Origin: Anaeromyces robustus
Taxonomy: Eukaryota > Neocallimastigomycota > Neocallimastigomycetes > Neocallimastigales > Neocallimastigaceae
DNA: 12,500 nucleotides
NCBI GenBank assembly: GCA_002104895.1
Contig: MCFG01000020.1
Span: 40,001-52,500, forward strand
Direction: 5' to 3'
Shown here: one piece after another, positions 1-9,046 of the stretch
How the letters are laid out: each line of letters opens with the position of its first letter
How positions within the stretch are numbered: the first letter of the stretch is position 1
Program-made: the position numbers and the translations under genes
Notes under the pieces: generated by a model
Databases searched by the model: none
Told to the model about the DNA's origin: nothing
Seen by the model: only the letters and a program-made list of their open reading frames with translations

Positions 1-83
1 TATATACAAAAGAATATTATAGTAATAACGATAGTTATAATACTAATGATAATAACAATAATAATAATAATAATAATAATTAA
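1..83 (+). CDS. C-terminal tail of an upstream protein, Asn-rich (partial)
   Basis: The frame beginning at position 3 is open from the window edge for 26 codons and ends in TAA at 81-83. It reads YTKEYYSNNDSYNTND followed by a run of Asn. The mix of Tyr, Ser, Asp and Asn looks like a disordered coding tail and resembles the Asn-rich end of the next gene (5240-5412). The other two forward frames give either an early TAG or Ile-rich nonsense. The rest of the gene lies outside the window, so no function can be assigned. The poly-Asn stretch is an in-frame AAT microsatellite at about 52-80. A non-coding AAT repeat is the main alternative. Confidence 0.5.
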   Translation, partial: YTKEYYSNNDSYNTNDNNNNNNNNNN

Positions 84-839
84 ATTTTACTAAGAAAAAT
101 TTACCTTCAATTTATATGAATAATTCTTATTTTACAATAAATATAATAAAATGTTTAACAAAAAAAATAGCTTTATAAATTAATTAGTTATAAAAAATTA
201 ATTGGTTTGTCCAACTGTAAAAATTATTATAAATTAATTATTATTTATTGAATAATTATTTATTTATTGTGTATTTCATTTATATAGCATTTATTCATTT
301 AATTAATAATTATATTGAAAAGAATTTTTAAATTAATTTTTAAATATATCTAATCTTTCATATTTTTATATATCAAACTATTACGAAATTCAATATTCAT
401 TAATTATTAGAATTATAAAATAAAAAAGATTATTTGAAAACCGAAACAAAAAAACAAAAAACTTTAATTTTAAGTTTATTTAATTAATAATATTAAAAAA
501 TAATAAATAACAAAATTTATTATTATATTACATTTTTTGAAAAATCAAATAATTATATTAAGAATTTCCAAAATGAATGTAAAACTTCTCTTAATATATT
601 TTAAAAAAAAAATAATACTTTAAAATTTTTGAAAAAATGAAATAAAAAAATATTTATTAATTTGCTTATTAAAGTAATTATAAATATTTTTAAACAAAAA
701 GTGATATATTAATAAATTAATATTTACATTCTTATACTTTCATATAAAAAAGATATTTAATCAAAATAAAATTTGATAAGAAAATAAAAAAAAGAAAAGA
801 AAAGTAAAGAAAAATAAAAAAAAACAATAAAATATAAAA
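84..839. other. Intergenic spacer and A-rich leader
   Basis: This spacer lies between the tail of the upstream gene and the start of the TSNAXIP1-like gene. All six frames are broken by frequent stops and I see no RNA gene. It is made of short A and T tracts. The last 60 bases (about 780-839) are almost pure purine, A with scattered G, and run straight into ATG at 840. That is the kind of A-rich 5' leader seen before genes in A+T-rich eukaryotes. The promoter presumably lies here, but TATA-like words occur everywhere in this composition, so I do not place one. Confidence 0.6.
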
Positions 840-3429
840 ATGAATTCCGCAAATACCAAATCAGATAATGTTTATATTAAAAATAATAAAAATGTAAAAA
901 ATTCAGTATCAAACTCAAGAAAATTCCCAGCAAAATCACAAGTGCTTTTATATGAAATTCATTTAAAAGAATTATATCAAAAATACCCAAAACGTCCTTC
1001 AAAAGAAAGAGTTGTAGATGTTTTTAAAGTTTTTGGTAATTGTTCCAAATTAAAATAAAAAAAATATTATTTTCCATTTTATTTATTATTTTATATTAAA
1101 TAATAAATATAAATAAATAAATTTATACGGGTTTATAATTATAAAATTATTTTTAGATGAAATAATACCTCAATGTGGTAATATGCAATCTGTACTAGAA
1201 ATGATAAGAGATGAACTTTTTGAATCAGTTTTTTCAAAGTTTTTTACATCATCAAAAGAAGAACCTTATATTGAAAGAATACCTTTTTTTCAAACTGCAG
1301 AAAAAATGATAAATATGAGGTATATATAATTTTCTTTCAATATAATATTAAATATTTTAAAAATTCTATACTGAATAAATTTTTATAGAAAAGAAGAAGT
1401 TCAAAAAACAAACGAAACATTTCAAGAATTAAAAGATAGAATAAATGATAAGAATTATGAATTAAGTATAGTATACCGAAAGAATCTAGCATACAAGTAA
1501 AATTAAAAATAATTATAATAATAATACTAATAATGTAGTAAAAAATTAATTACGAAATAAAAGATTAATAATTATAATAATTTTAACTTTAAAATTATAA
1601 TTAAATTATAATGATGATATAAATATCTATTAGACAAGATAATATTGAGAAAGAAAAAATTATTAAAGATTTAAAAGAAAAATATGTTGATGTGGAATCA
1701 AAATTAAAAAGCGCTGAGGGAGAAAAACTTCTTCTAAAAACAATGAATAATAATCAAATTGAAATAATGAAATCAGAGATTAATTTACTGAAAGTAATAA
1801 TAAAATTGAATATTTTTTAAATATATGTACCTATGTACAATAAATTATAATTCATGAATATTATATATAAAAAAATTAAAAAGTTTTCTATTTTATATTA
1901 AAAGACATCACTTGTAGAAGCAGGTGAAACAATTAATCAAATAAATATTTATAGAGATGCATTAGATAATTGGAAATTTAGTAAATATATATAAATAAAT
2001 AATTAATTAATTAATTAATTATATATATAAATAGATAAGTTTACTTAGACTTTTGTTGAATATAATATATATATATACATAATTTCTATTTCATGAATGT
2101 ATATCAAAAATTATTATAACAAAATATTAATAAAAAGTCAATGAACGAAAAATGAATACTAAAACAACTGTAGATTTAATTGTATTTATTCAAAAAAATA
2201 TTATAATATATATATATACATATATATATATATATCATAACATTTAATTATTAAAATTAATATAATTATTATTTATAATTATAGACTATAGCTAAAAATG
2301 ATAAAAAAGAAACTATGGAATTATATGATCAACTTTCTGGTATTGTAAATAGTCAAATTGATGAATATGATTCAAGTTTAGAAAAATTAAAAGAGAAGAA
2401 AGATAATAGTGCTATAAATAGTGATTCTTATACAGAAGAAGTAATAATTCTCTTAATTTTTTTTATAAAAAAAGTTAACTTAATAAGAAGAAAAAATTAC
2501 TTACATATATTTTTCATATTAATATTAATATAAATTAAACTGATTAGTTATATTTTTTTATTTTATTTAATTAAATATTATTATAAATTTTTCAGTTAAA
2601 AAAAATTAGGGATGCATTTAAAAATAGAATAAAAAATTTGTTTGAAGAACAAGAGCAATTAAAAGAACATTATAAAAATTTAAATGAGATTATCGATAAT
2701 TATATAAGTTCAAATAAATTTAGTAAAACAAGTAATATATTAGATACCATTAATAATATGTATTCAGTCATAGTAACTATTCCGACATATTATTTAATTT
2801 CCAATTAAAAGAAATTTAATTATAATTAATTTAATCATTTTTCATATACTTTATTATTAATTATATATATATATTAATAACTAAAATTATATATATAAAT
2901 TATGTATATATTATAGATCATTTATTCGGAAGATAATGGATATACTTATAAACCAATAAAAGGTCTTGAACATTGTTATAAATGCAGATCTAAAGTATAT
3001 GAAGTTTTAAATAAATTAAAAAGAAATATTATATATATATATTTGTTAAAAAAGATATTTTTTACTGTTGTAATTTTTAATAAATAAAATATTTATTTAT
3101 ATCTTAATAATTTTTTTTAGACTGCTATTTGTCCCCATAAAAAATCCGATATTAATTTTGAAATACCCAATACTGCAACAAATGTACGACTTGTTCATCC
3201 TGATTTATATGTTTGGAAAGTTAATGATAATTCACTCGAAGAGGTATCAAAAACAATTGAATCAGAAGACATTAACGGAAAAGCAATTGATATTAAAGAA
3301 ATAACGGTATGATAAATTAAATTATTGACTTATTAACAACATTTAATTAATAGTAAATAACATATTATATTTTTATAAAAATATATTTATATATATTTAT
3401 ATATTTATATATAAACATATATGCATTTT

Positions 3430-3465
<36 letters not shown>

Positions 3466-5412
3466 ACAAAAAAATTTTTTAATTTTATATAAATAAATTT
3501 AATAAGAAAATACCAACTTTTCAAAAATTATGGAAAAACTTTTATTATAAAAATAATGGTATCAAGCCATTAAAATCAAGAACTTTCACAACTTCAAAAC
3601 TTATTAGCTTTATATGGGAAGTTTTTAATGTAAGATATATTGTAGAAGAAGATCCATTCTTTATAGAAGAAGATCATTTAAAAACATTTTCAGTAAATAT
3701 TATTATAATTCCATATTATATTAATTAAATATTAAATAAATGTAATAATTAATTTTCATATTATTTATTTACCTTTATAATAAAGGATACTTTTTATTCA
3801 TTTATTTATAAAAAATATATTATCGAAAAAATTTCAAAATATATTATTCATGATATTATACAAGCATTACAAGCTAATGATTCATTACCTGTAAGTATAT
3901 ATTTTATTTATTAAATAACATAAATAAAAAATAATTAAATAAAATATAATTAAAGAAATAATTATATGAAAATAATATTATTAATATGTATATATTATTA
4001 TGATTTGATATATATAAATTAAAAACATAAAAATACATTTTTTTTATAAAAATATTAAAGATTATTACATTATTTGCAAAAAGTTTAAGTGGAGAAGAAG
4101 ATTGTTCTTGGAAATATTATTATACACTTAGTCAATTTATTAGACTTTGTAATAATTTCAATATTAATAATGTAGCAAAAATATTTAAGACTATTTATCC
4201 TATGAGAAATGTATATTTTTTATTACATAATAATAATTATAGTACTTATAATAATATAATTAATTATAATTATTATTATTATAATTCATATGATGACTTA
4301 AATATATTTATTTATTTATTTATTTATATTAAAAAATATTTTTATTAATAAATGATGCATTTATTCTAGGAAAACTTTTATGAAGAATTAGAATTCGATT
4401 ATCAGAGTTTTTGTAAAGGAAAATCTACCAAAGATTCTTTCTTAGATTATATTCTATTTTTAATTAAAAAACAATTAGAACCTAATTATTTATTGGTATA
4501 TAATTATTTTTAATTAAAATACTTTAATAATTATTTTAAATTATATACTCTTATATATATATTACTAATGTATTTATTAATATAAATATAAAATAATGGA
4601 TAAAAAAAATTAAAAATATGTAAAAAAAGTTCCTTGAAATATTAAATAGATATGATCATCAGCAACGAAAATCTTTAGAACTTTCAGAATTTTCAGAATT
4701 TATAAATCAAATGATTAAAAATGTGCCGTATAATTCTATAGAACTTCAATACCGTATATCTGAACAAATTAATCGTAAACCAGATCGTGTTCAATTAGAG
4801 AAATTATCATATATTACATGTTATTTATTTGTTAATTCTGTAAAGAAAAACTTTAAGTGGGACTTTATGGAAAGTCTTACTAAAGAATATATTAATCATG
4901 TTAATATTACATACTTAGATAATGTATCTATTGAAGAATTAAATAAAATTATTGAAAAAGCTAAATTAGAAGCTCTAGATTCAAATGCTGTTGAACTTGA
5001 AATGGAAAAAATGTCAGAAAGAGTAGATCAATTATTAAGAAGAGATGGTATAGATATGGATGTTGTTAATGAATGTTTAAAGAATAATCAACCATTACCT
5101 GATGACATAGCTAATAGTATCGTTAAAGGAGAATTATCTAAAAATTACCCAAGTAGTACTTATTTAAAAGTTCAAGAGAAGGTTGATGAAATAATGGAAA
5201 ATAGACAAAATATAAAACTTTTTGATAGTGAAGATGATTTAGATGGAGATTATAATAATTATAATAATAAGGGTAATGATACCAATAATAAAGATAATAA
5301 TAATAACATCAACATCAACAATAATAATGATAATATCAATAATAATATTACTAATAATAAAGATGATACCAATAATAAAGACGAAAATAATGATAGTAAT
5401 AAAAGTATATAA
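840..5412 (+). CDS. TSNAXIP1-like axonemal/flagellar coiled-coil protein, 14 exons
   Basis: Model, 880 residues. Exons: 840-1035, 1157-1319, 1389-1496, 1634-1793, 1905-1980, 2292-2440, 2596-2772, 2917-2994, 3121-3306, 3507-3692, 3786-3890, 4061-4210, 4370-4495, 4630-5412. Total 2643 nt; frame holds through every junction, donors all GTA. Residues 34-110 resemble the TSNAXIP1 N-terminal domain: a RPSKERVVDVF stretch and FDEIIPQCGNMQSVL, the latter rejoined across intron 1. Residues 115-340 are Lys/Glu-rich, probably coiled coil. Exons 8 and 9 join a Cys/His cluster, CX2CX6CXH (Cys363, Cys366, Cys373, His375). Residues 430-620 recall the helical C-terminal part of ciliary TSNAXIP1-type proteins. 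Residues 621-650 look like a degenerate EF-hand, and 824-880 are an Asn/Asp tail. The family is linked to cilia and sperm flagella; a role in zoospore flagella is inferred. Least certain are the acceptors at 3506 and 4629 and the donor of exon 10. The family name is a recollection of pattern, not a search. Confidence 0.6.
2917..3175 (+). other. Split Cys/His cluster (possible zinc-binding site) across an intron
   Basis: The end of exon 8 (to 2994) encodes LEHCYKCRSK and exon 9 (from 3121) begins TAICPHKKSD. Splicing at phase 0 brings together two Cys, then Cys-Pro-His. The spacing CX2CX6CXH could bind a metal ion. That the four ligands assemble only after splicing supports the junction 2994/3121. 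Reading through the donor instead gives VYEVLNKLKR and a hydrophobic stretch before a stop, which looks like intron. Metal binding is inference. Confidence 0.5.
3433..3461. repeat. TA dinucleotide microsatellite in an intron
   Basis: An uninterrupted run of alternating T and A, about 14 units, lies inside intron 9 (3307-3506) of the TSNAXIP1-like gene. It is simple sequence; no function is implied. Slippage variation between isolates would be expected. Confidence 0.9.
5240..5412 (+). repeat. Asn/Asp-rich low-complexity coding tail
   Basis: The last 57 codons of the TSNAXIP1-like gene are AAT and AAC triplets mixed with GAT, AAA and ACC, giving runs of Asn broken by Asp, Lys and Thr. The period is three and the frame stays open to the TAA, so it is coding simple sequence. 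Long Ile-rich open frames on both strands here are shadows of this repeat. The tail is probably disordered. Confidence 0.8.
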
Positions 5413-5440
5413 TATCAAATCAATCAAGTTAAAAATATAA

Positions 5441-5446
5441 AATAAA
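5441..5446 (+). promoter_or_regulatory. Possible polyadenylation signal of the TSNAXIP1-like gene
   Basis: AATAAA begins 28 bases after the TAA at 5412, a plausible place for a eukaryotic poly(A) signal. Such words are common by chance in this base composition, so support is weak. Confidence 0.25.
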
Positions 5447-5610
5447 TAAAAAAATATCATTATTATAATATTTATAGAATAGAATGTTAAAAATGATATT
5501 ATTTTTATAAAATTTACAATATTATCTACAGAATAATTACTTTATTATATTTATTTATATGATTATTTATAGATTTTTAGTAGTAGTAGAATAATAAAAA
5601 GATAAAAAAG

Positions 5611-5638
5611 AATTTAATAAAGAATTCTTTATTAAATT
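5611..5638. repeat. 28-bp perfect palindrome centred on GAATTC
   Basis: The 14-base arm AATTTAATAAAGAA at 5611-5624 is followed at once by its exact reverse complement at 5625-5638, with no loop. It lies about 200 bases past the stop of the TSNAXIP1-like gene and runs into a T tract. It could form a cruciform, or a hairpin in RNA. Biased composition makes short A/T palindromes common, but a perfect 14-bp arm containing G and C is less expected. Confidence 0.8.
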
Positions 5639-5639
5639 T

Positions 5640-5669
5640 TTTTTTACTGATTAGAAAATCAGAAAAAAA
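5640..5669. repeat. Second hairpin, CTGATT-AGAA-AATCAG core
   Basis: CTGATT at 5647-5652 pairs with AATCAG at 5657-5662 around a 4-base AGAA loop. The stem extends outward past one A-A mismatch (5646/5663) through six T-A pairs. It directly follows the palindrome at 5611-5638. A 3'-end processing or termination role is possible but unproven. Confidence 0.6.
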
Positions 5670-5793
5670 TTTTAAATTCAATTTTCTATTTTATTATTAT
5701 ATAGAATATTGATATATGTTGATATAACAGTAACAACATGATATTTAATTTTAATTTAATTATTATTAAATCAAATTAAAATAACAGTAGAAT

Positions 5794-5965
5794 ATAAAAT
5801 AAAATAAAATAAAATAAAATAAAATAAAATAAAATAAAATAAAATAAAATAAAATAAAATAAAATAAAATAAAATAAAATAAAATAAAATAAAATAAAAT
5901 AAAATAAAATAAAATAAAATAAAATAAAATAAAATAAAATAAAATAAAATAAAATAAAATAAAAT
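5794..5965. repeat. AAAAT pentanucleotide tandem array, about 34 copies
   Basis: About 170 bases repeat the 5-base unit AAAAT with no visible interruption, then degenerate into AAATTAAATAAAGAG at the right edge. On the opposite strand the array reads as an endless Phe-Ile-Leu-Phe-Tyr frame; this is a by-product of a 5-base repeat having no stop in that frame, not a gene. Copy number is probably variable and sensitive to assembly error. Confidence 0.95.
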
Positions 5966-6317
5966 TAAATAAAGAGTAAAACAGAATAAAATAAATAGTA
6001 AAGTAAAATATATAAAATAAAATATATGAATTTATAATCATTAATTATTTATTTGGTTTTAAATATTAAAAATAATACCAGTTTTTTTTAAATTAATATT
6101 CATGTGATGATGATACATAAATTTATGTTTTAAATTTTTTTAATGTAAAATTCAATATTTTATACTATTTTATATTATTTTATATTATTTATTTTATTTT
6201 TTTTTTTATTTAAAATCCTTTTCTCTAAAAAAAAAAAAAACTATTGAAATTTTAAATAATAAATTATATATATTACAAGAAGAAAAGTATTTATAGTTAT
6301 TATTATATACATATAAA

Positions 6318-7546
6318 ATGGAGGTAATTAAATTGTTTTAATAATATAAATGTTTTTTTTTTTTTTAAATACAATTATTTAAAGAAAATAACATCTTTAA
6401 TTTTATTATATTTTAATTGGCAATAATTAAAAATTATATATAAAGAGAGAAATTAATATTATGTTAGTATGAATTTGCATACTTATTTTATAATGATAAT
6501 AATTATATGTTACACTTTTTTATGTGATGAAATCTTAAATTCTTGATAAATTATCTATTGATATGACAATTATTATGATTTTTTTTAAAGAAAGAAAAAA
6601 ATTATTCAACCTTCAAAACTAATTTTTCAAAAATTTTAATTAATTATCATAAATACTTAATTAGCAATCATCAGTATATTCAAACGTAATAAATAGTGGA
6701 GCTACTGCTTTTGTTGACCAATATTACAAAATTTATGATACTAATAGAGGAGTAAGTTATTATTAATATAATATAATAAATTAAAATATATAAAATATTT
6801 TGAATCCTTTATTAATTATGTTAAATAAATATTTTTTCTTTATATATATTTTAATATTGTTATATTATTTTTTATATTATTATTATTATTTTTTATTTTT
6901 ATTTTTTTTTTTTTTTTTTTTGATAAATAATCATAAAACAAATCGAAAATAGTACATAGATGGATTTTATAAAGAAAACTCAGCAATTTTATGGAACGGA
7001 AATCCATTTTCAGGAATAACCCAATTTAAAGACTTTTTATTAAAATTACCAGTTACAAGTAAATGTTGATAATTTAATAAATTAATATAAAATGTATACA
7101 TATATATAAGACAATAAGAAACAATTATATTTTAATATAAAAACAATTTTTTTAAAAAAAAAAAGATAATGTAATTACATAATAATTAATATAAATTTTT
7201 ATAATTTCTTTTTTTTAATATATAAAAGCACATACTATCCAAACTTATGATTGTCAACCAGTATTAGGTTCAGAGAAAAGTATTATGGTTAACGTAAATG
7301 GTAATTTATTTATATATACATATTATTCTTTTAAATAATTATAAATAATTATTAACAATAATTAATTATATATATATGTTTATATATATGCTTAACTTTT
7401 ATATATATATATATATAAAATTAAAAGGTGAAGTAAAATATAGTGATCAATCATCGAAACAATTTCATCAGAATTTTATTCTAATGCCTGACTTAGAAAA
7501 ACAAGGAACTTATTATGTAGCTCATGACTGTTTTAGATTTATTTAA
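6318..7546 (+). CDS. NXT1: NTF2-related mRNA export factor NXT1/p15, 5 exons
   Basis: Model, 129 residues: exons 6318-6323, 6665-6751, 6953-7058, 7229-7300, 7428-7546, 390 nt including TAA. The spliced protein has hallmarks of the small NTF2-fold partner of the NXF1/TAP export receptor: FVDQYYKIYD in the first helices, ILWNGNPFSG (residues 43-52), YDCQPV (73-78), the strand motif FHQNFIL (103-109) and a C-terminal DCFRF. Human NXT1 has closely similar motifs and is 140 residues, so length fits. NXT1 pairs with the NTF2-like domain of NXF1 to carry mRNA through nuclear pores; that role is taken from the family. This protein ends at FRFI, a few residues short of the usual end. Frame and phase agree at every junction. 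The first exon is only ATGGAG; TAG stands directly before 6665 in frame, so an upstream exon is required and 6318 is the best start I see. Confidence 0.9.
6324..6664 (+). other. First intron of NXT1, longest intron in the window
   Basis: This 341-base intron starts GTAATT after ATGGAG and ends TTAG before CAATCATCAG. At 341 bases it is the longest intron in the window. An intron just after the start codon sometimes holds regulatory sequence. I see only A/T tracts and one isolated GTGATGA word at 6534-6540, with no matching downstream CTGA, so no intronic snoRNA is called. Confidence 0.65.
6902..6921. repeat. Poly-T tract in NXT1 intron 2
   Basis: Twenty T in a row lie 31 bases before the AG acceptor at 6951-6952. 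It may serve as the polypyrimidine tract, or be simple sequence only. Confidence 0.85.
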
Positions 7547-7551
7547 AAAGA

Positions 7552-7556
7552 AATAA

Positions 7557-7557
<1 letters not shown>
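7552..7557 (+). promoter_or_regulatory. Possible polyadenylation signal of NXT1
   Basis: AATAAA starts six bases after the TAA of NXT1. It is close to the stop and may be chance in A-rich DNA. Confidence 0.2.

Positions 7558-7559
<2 letters not shown>

Positions 7560-7588
<29 letters not shown>
7560..7588. repeat. TA dinucleotide microsatellite
   Basis: About 14 AT/TA units follow the NXT1 stop codon. Simple sequence in the 3' flank. Confidence 0.9.
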
Positions 7589-7591
<3 letters not shown>

Positions 7592-8310
7592 AAAAACACA
7601 AAATTATAATAGAGATTTTATTCAGATTTTATTTAATAAGTTTATATTAAAAATGTATAAAATATATCGTCGGACATCAAAATTTACCAATTATATATAA
7701 TATAGAATACCATATACATATATATGTATATAATAAATCTTGCTTTTTCATAACTATATTTCATATATTCTATGGGAGTTTATTATAATATCATTTATAG
7801 GAAATAAAATAAGTTAAAAAAAAAACAGTAATATCAATAGTATCAATAGAAAGATATAAGAGTTTCATTATTAAATAAAAAAAAATAATATTTATTTATC
7901 TGAAATATATTTATTTATTTATTTATCTATTTATTTAAAAATTATAAAAAAATAAAAAAAAAAAAAAATAAAAAGATAATTATTTAAAATTTATATTAAT
8001 AAAACCAGCTGCATCAATTAAAAGAATACCATATTAATAGATTAAAACTGTATATGTTCTAATGATATTTATTCATATGTATTTAAGTCATAAATCTTTC
8101 AATAAAAAATAAAGTAAAAAAAAAAATTAAAAAAAAGTAAAGTTTCTAAAATTTTAAGAAAAAAAAAAAAAAAAAAAGAAAAAATATATTTTTTTTTATA
8201 TTTTTTTTTTTTTATTTATTTTATTACAATTATTATTATTTTAATTATCACTATTACTTATTTCATAATTATTGTTTCTATATCTTTTCTATTTTTTAAA
8301 AAATGATATA

Positions 8311-8370
8311 TTAGATAATTATTTATTAGATAATTATTATTTAGATAATTATTTTTTAGATAATTATTTA
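8311..8370. repeat. 15-bp minisatellite, four copies
   Basis: Four head-to-tail units start at 8311, 8326, 8341 and 8356. Each is TTAGATAATTATT plus two variable bases (TA, AT, TT, TA). The period is a multiple of three, and in the frame opened by ATG at 8272 the units read Leu-Asp-Asn-Tyr plus a changing Leu, Tyr or Phe. The surrounding small frame then enters a poly-Phe run from poly-T and does not look like a real protein, so I treat this as a repeat. Confidence 0.85.
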
Positions 8371-8993
8371 TTATGTATTATGCTTTTTTTTTTTTTTTTT
8401 TTTTTTTTCTTAAATAATATTATATATTATATTATTACTCTTCTATTTCTTTATTTCTTTATTATTTATTAAGATTATGTATGATTATTGCTTTTTATTT
8501 TTATTTTTTGATTTATTTTAGTATTTTTTTTTTATTTTTAATTTATTTTATTCTTTATTAATTTATTTATTTATTATTTTCTTTTTCTTACTTTTTTTTT
8601 ATTTTATTTTATTTTTTATTCTTACTTATTCATTTATTATCAATATAATAATTATTCTTTTAATTTTTTATTTTATATATTTATATATATTTTTAATTAT
8701 ATATCAAATATTTATTATAGAATATTTTTATACTTTTATAAAAATAATTTTTTTTTTTTTAATTATATTTTCATATTTATATATTTTTATACTAAAATGT
8801 ATTTCTTATTTATTTTAGCCCATTTTATTTGTTACTTTATTATTTATTATTTGAAAAAAATAAATAAATAAATAAATTACCCAAATAGTTTTTATCAGTT
8901 GTTAAAAATATATTGTATATTGTAAAGACAATATAATATTAATTTACTTTTCATATTTTTTTTAATTACGTATGTATATATACTTTTTTTGAA

Positions 8994-8999
8994 TTTATT
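8994..8999 (-). promoter_or_regulatory. Possible polyadenylation signal of CLASP
   Basis: On the minus strand AATAAA occurs about 48 bases past the CLASP stop. Position is reasonable, but the word is common here. Confidence 0.25.
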
Positions 9000-9046
9000 T
9001 ATTTATTATATATATATTATTTATATATATTATATTAATATTATAT

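Larger units (their letters stand above)
5413..6317. other. Intergenic spacer with hairpins and pentamer array
   Basis: This spacer separates two genes on the same strand and carries no credible coding exon. From left to right it holds possible polyadenylation words (5441), two adjacent inverted repeats (5611-5669), an AAAAT tandem array (5794-5965), several T and A homopolymers (such as 6227-6240), and the presumed promoter and leader of the NXT gene just before 6318. The inverted repeats and array are listed separately. Confidence 0.7.
7547..9046. other. Convergent intergenic region, A-rich then T-rich
   Basis: This lies between the NXT1 stop (+) and the CLASP stop (-), so it holds the 3' flanks of both genes. 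From about 7790 to 8178 the + strand is dominated by A runs. From about 8187 to 8870 it is dominated by T runs. The switch is at poly-A then poly-T near 8160-8215. A 15-bp repeat sits at 8311-8370 and a TA run at 7560-7588. A slightly more mixed stretch at 8004-8075 has no frame I can link to a gene. No RNA gene is recognised. Confidence 0.65.

Noticed and set aside
84-839. Extra exon upstream of the TSNAXIP1-like start
   Set aside because: No open frame of useful length and no protein-like composition; the A-rich leader into ATG 840 suits a true start.
2315-2533. Stand-alone 72-residue protein
   Set aside because: It is exon 6 of the larger gene read through the donor at 2441 into intron; the tail becomes Ile/Leu/Phe-rich nonsense. 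The same applies to a 72-residue frame from 840.
5239-5460. Ile-rich open frames on both strands
   Set aside because: Shadows of the in-frame Asn/Asp codon repeats at the end of the TSNAXIP1-like gene.
5766-6041. Open frame on the minus strand reading Phe-Ile-Leu-Phe-Tyr repeatedly
   Set aside because: It is the AAAAT pentamer array read in a stop-free frame, with no non-repeat coding content.
6104-6110. C-box-like GTGATGA words here and at 6534-6540, as possible C/D snoRNAs
   Set aside because: Neither has a CTGA D box at suitable distance or a closing terminal stem.
8272-8472. Small hydrophobic protein of 66 residues
   Set aside because: It is made of a 15-bp repeat plus poly-T (poly-Phe) and hydrophobic codons expected from T-rich DNA; no coding signature.
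7547-9046. tRNA, other RNA gene, CRISPR array or transposon in the large spacer
   Set aside because: No cloverleaf arms, no spaced direct repeats with unique spacers, no long terminal repeats or transposase fragments; content is simple sequence.
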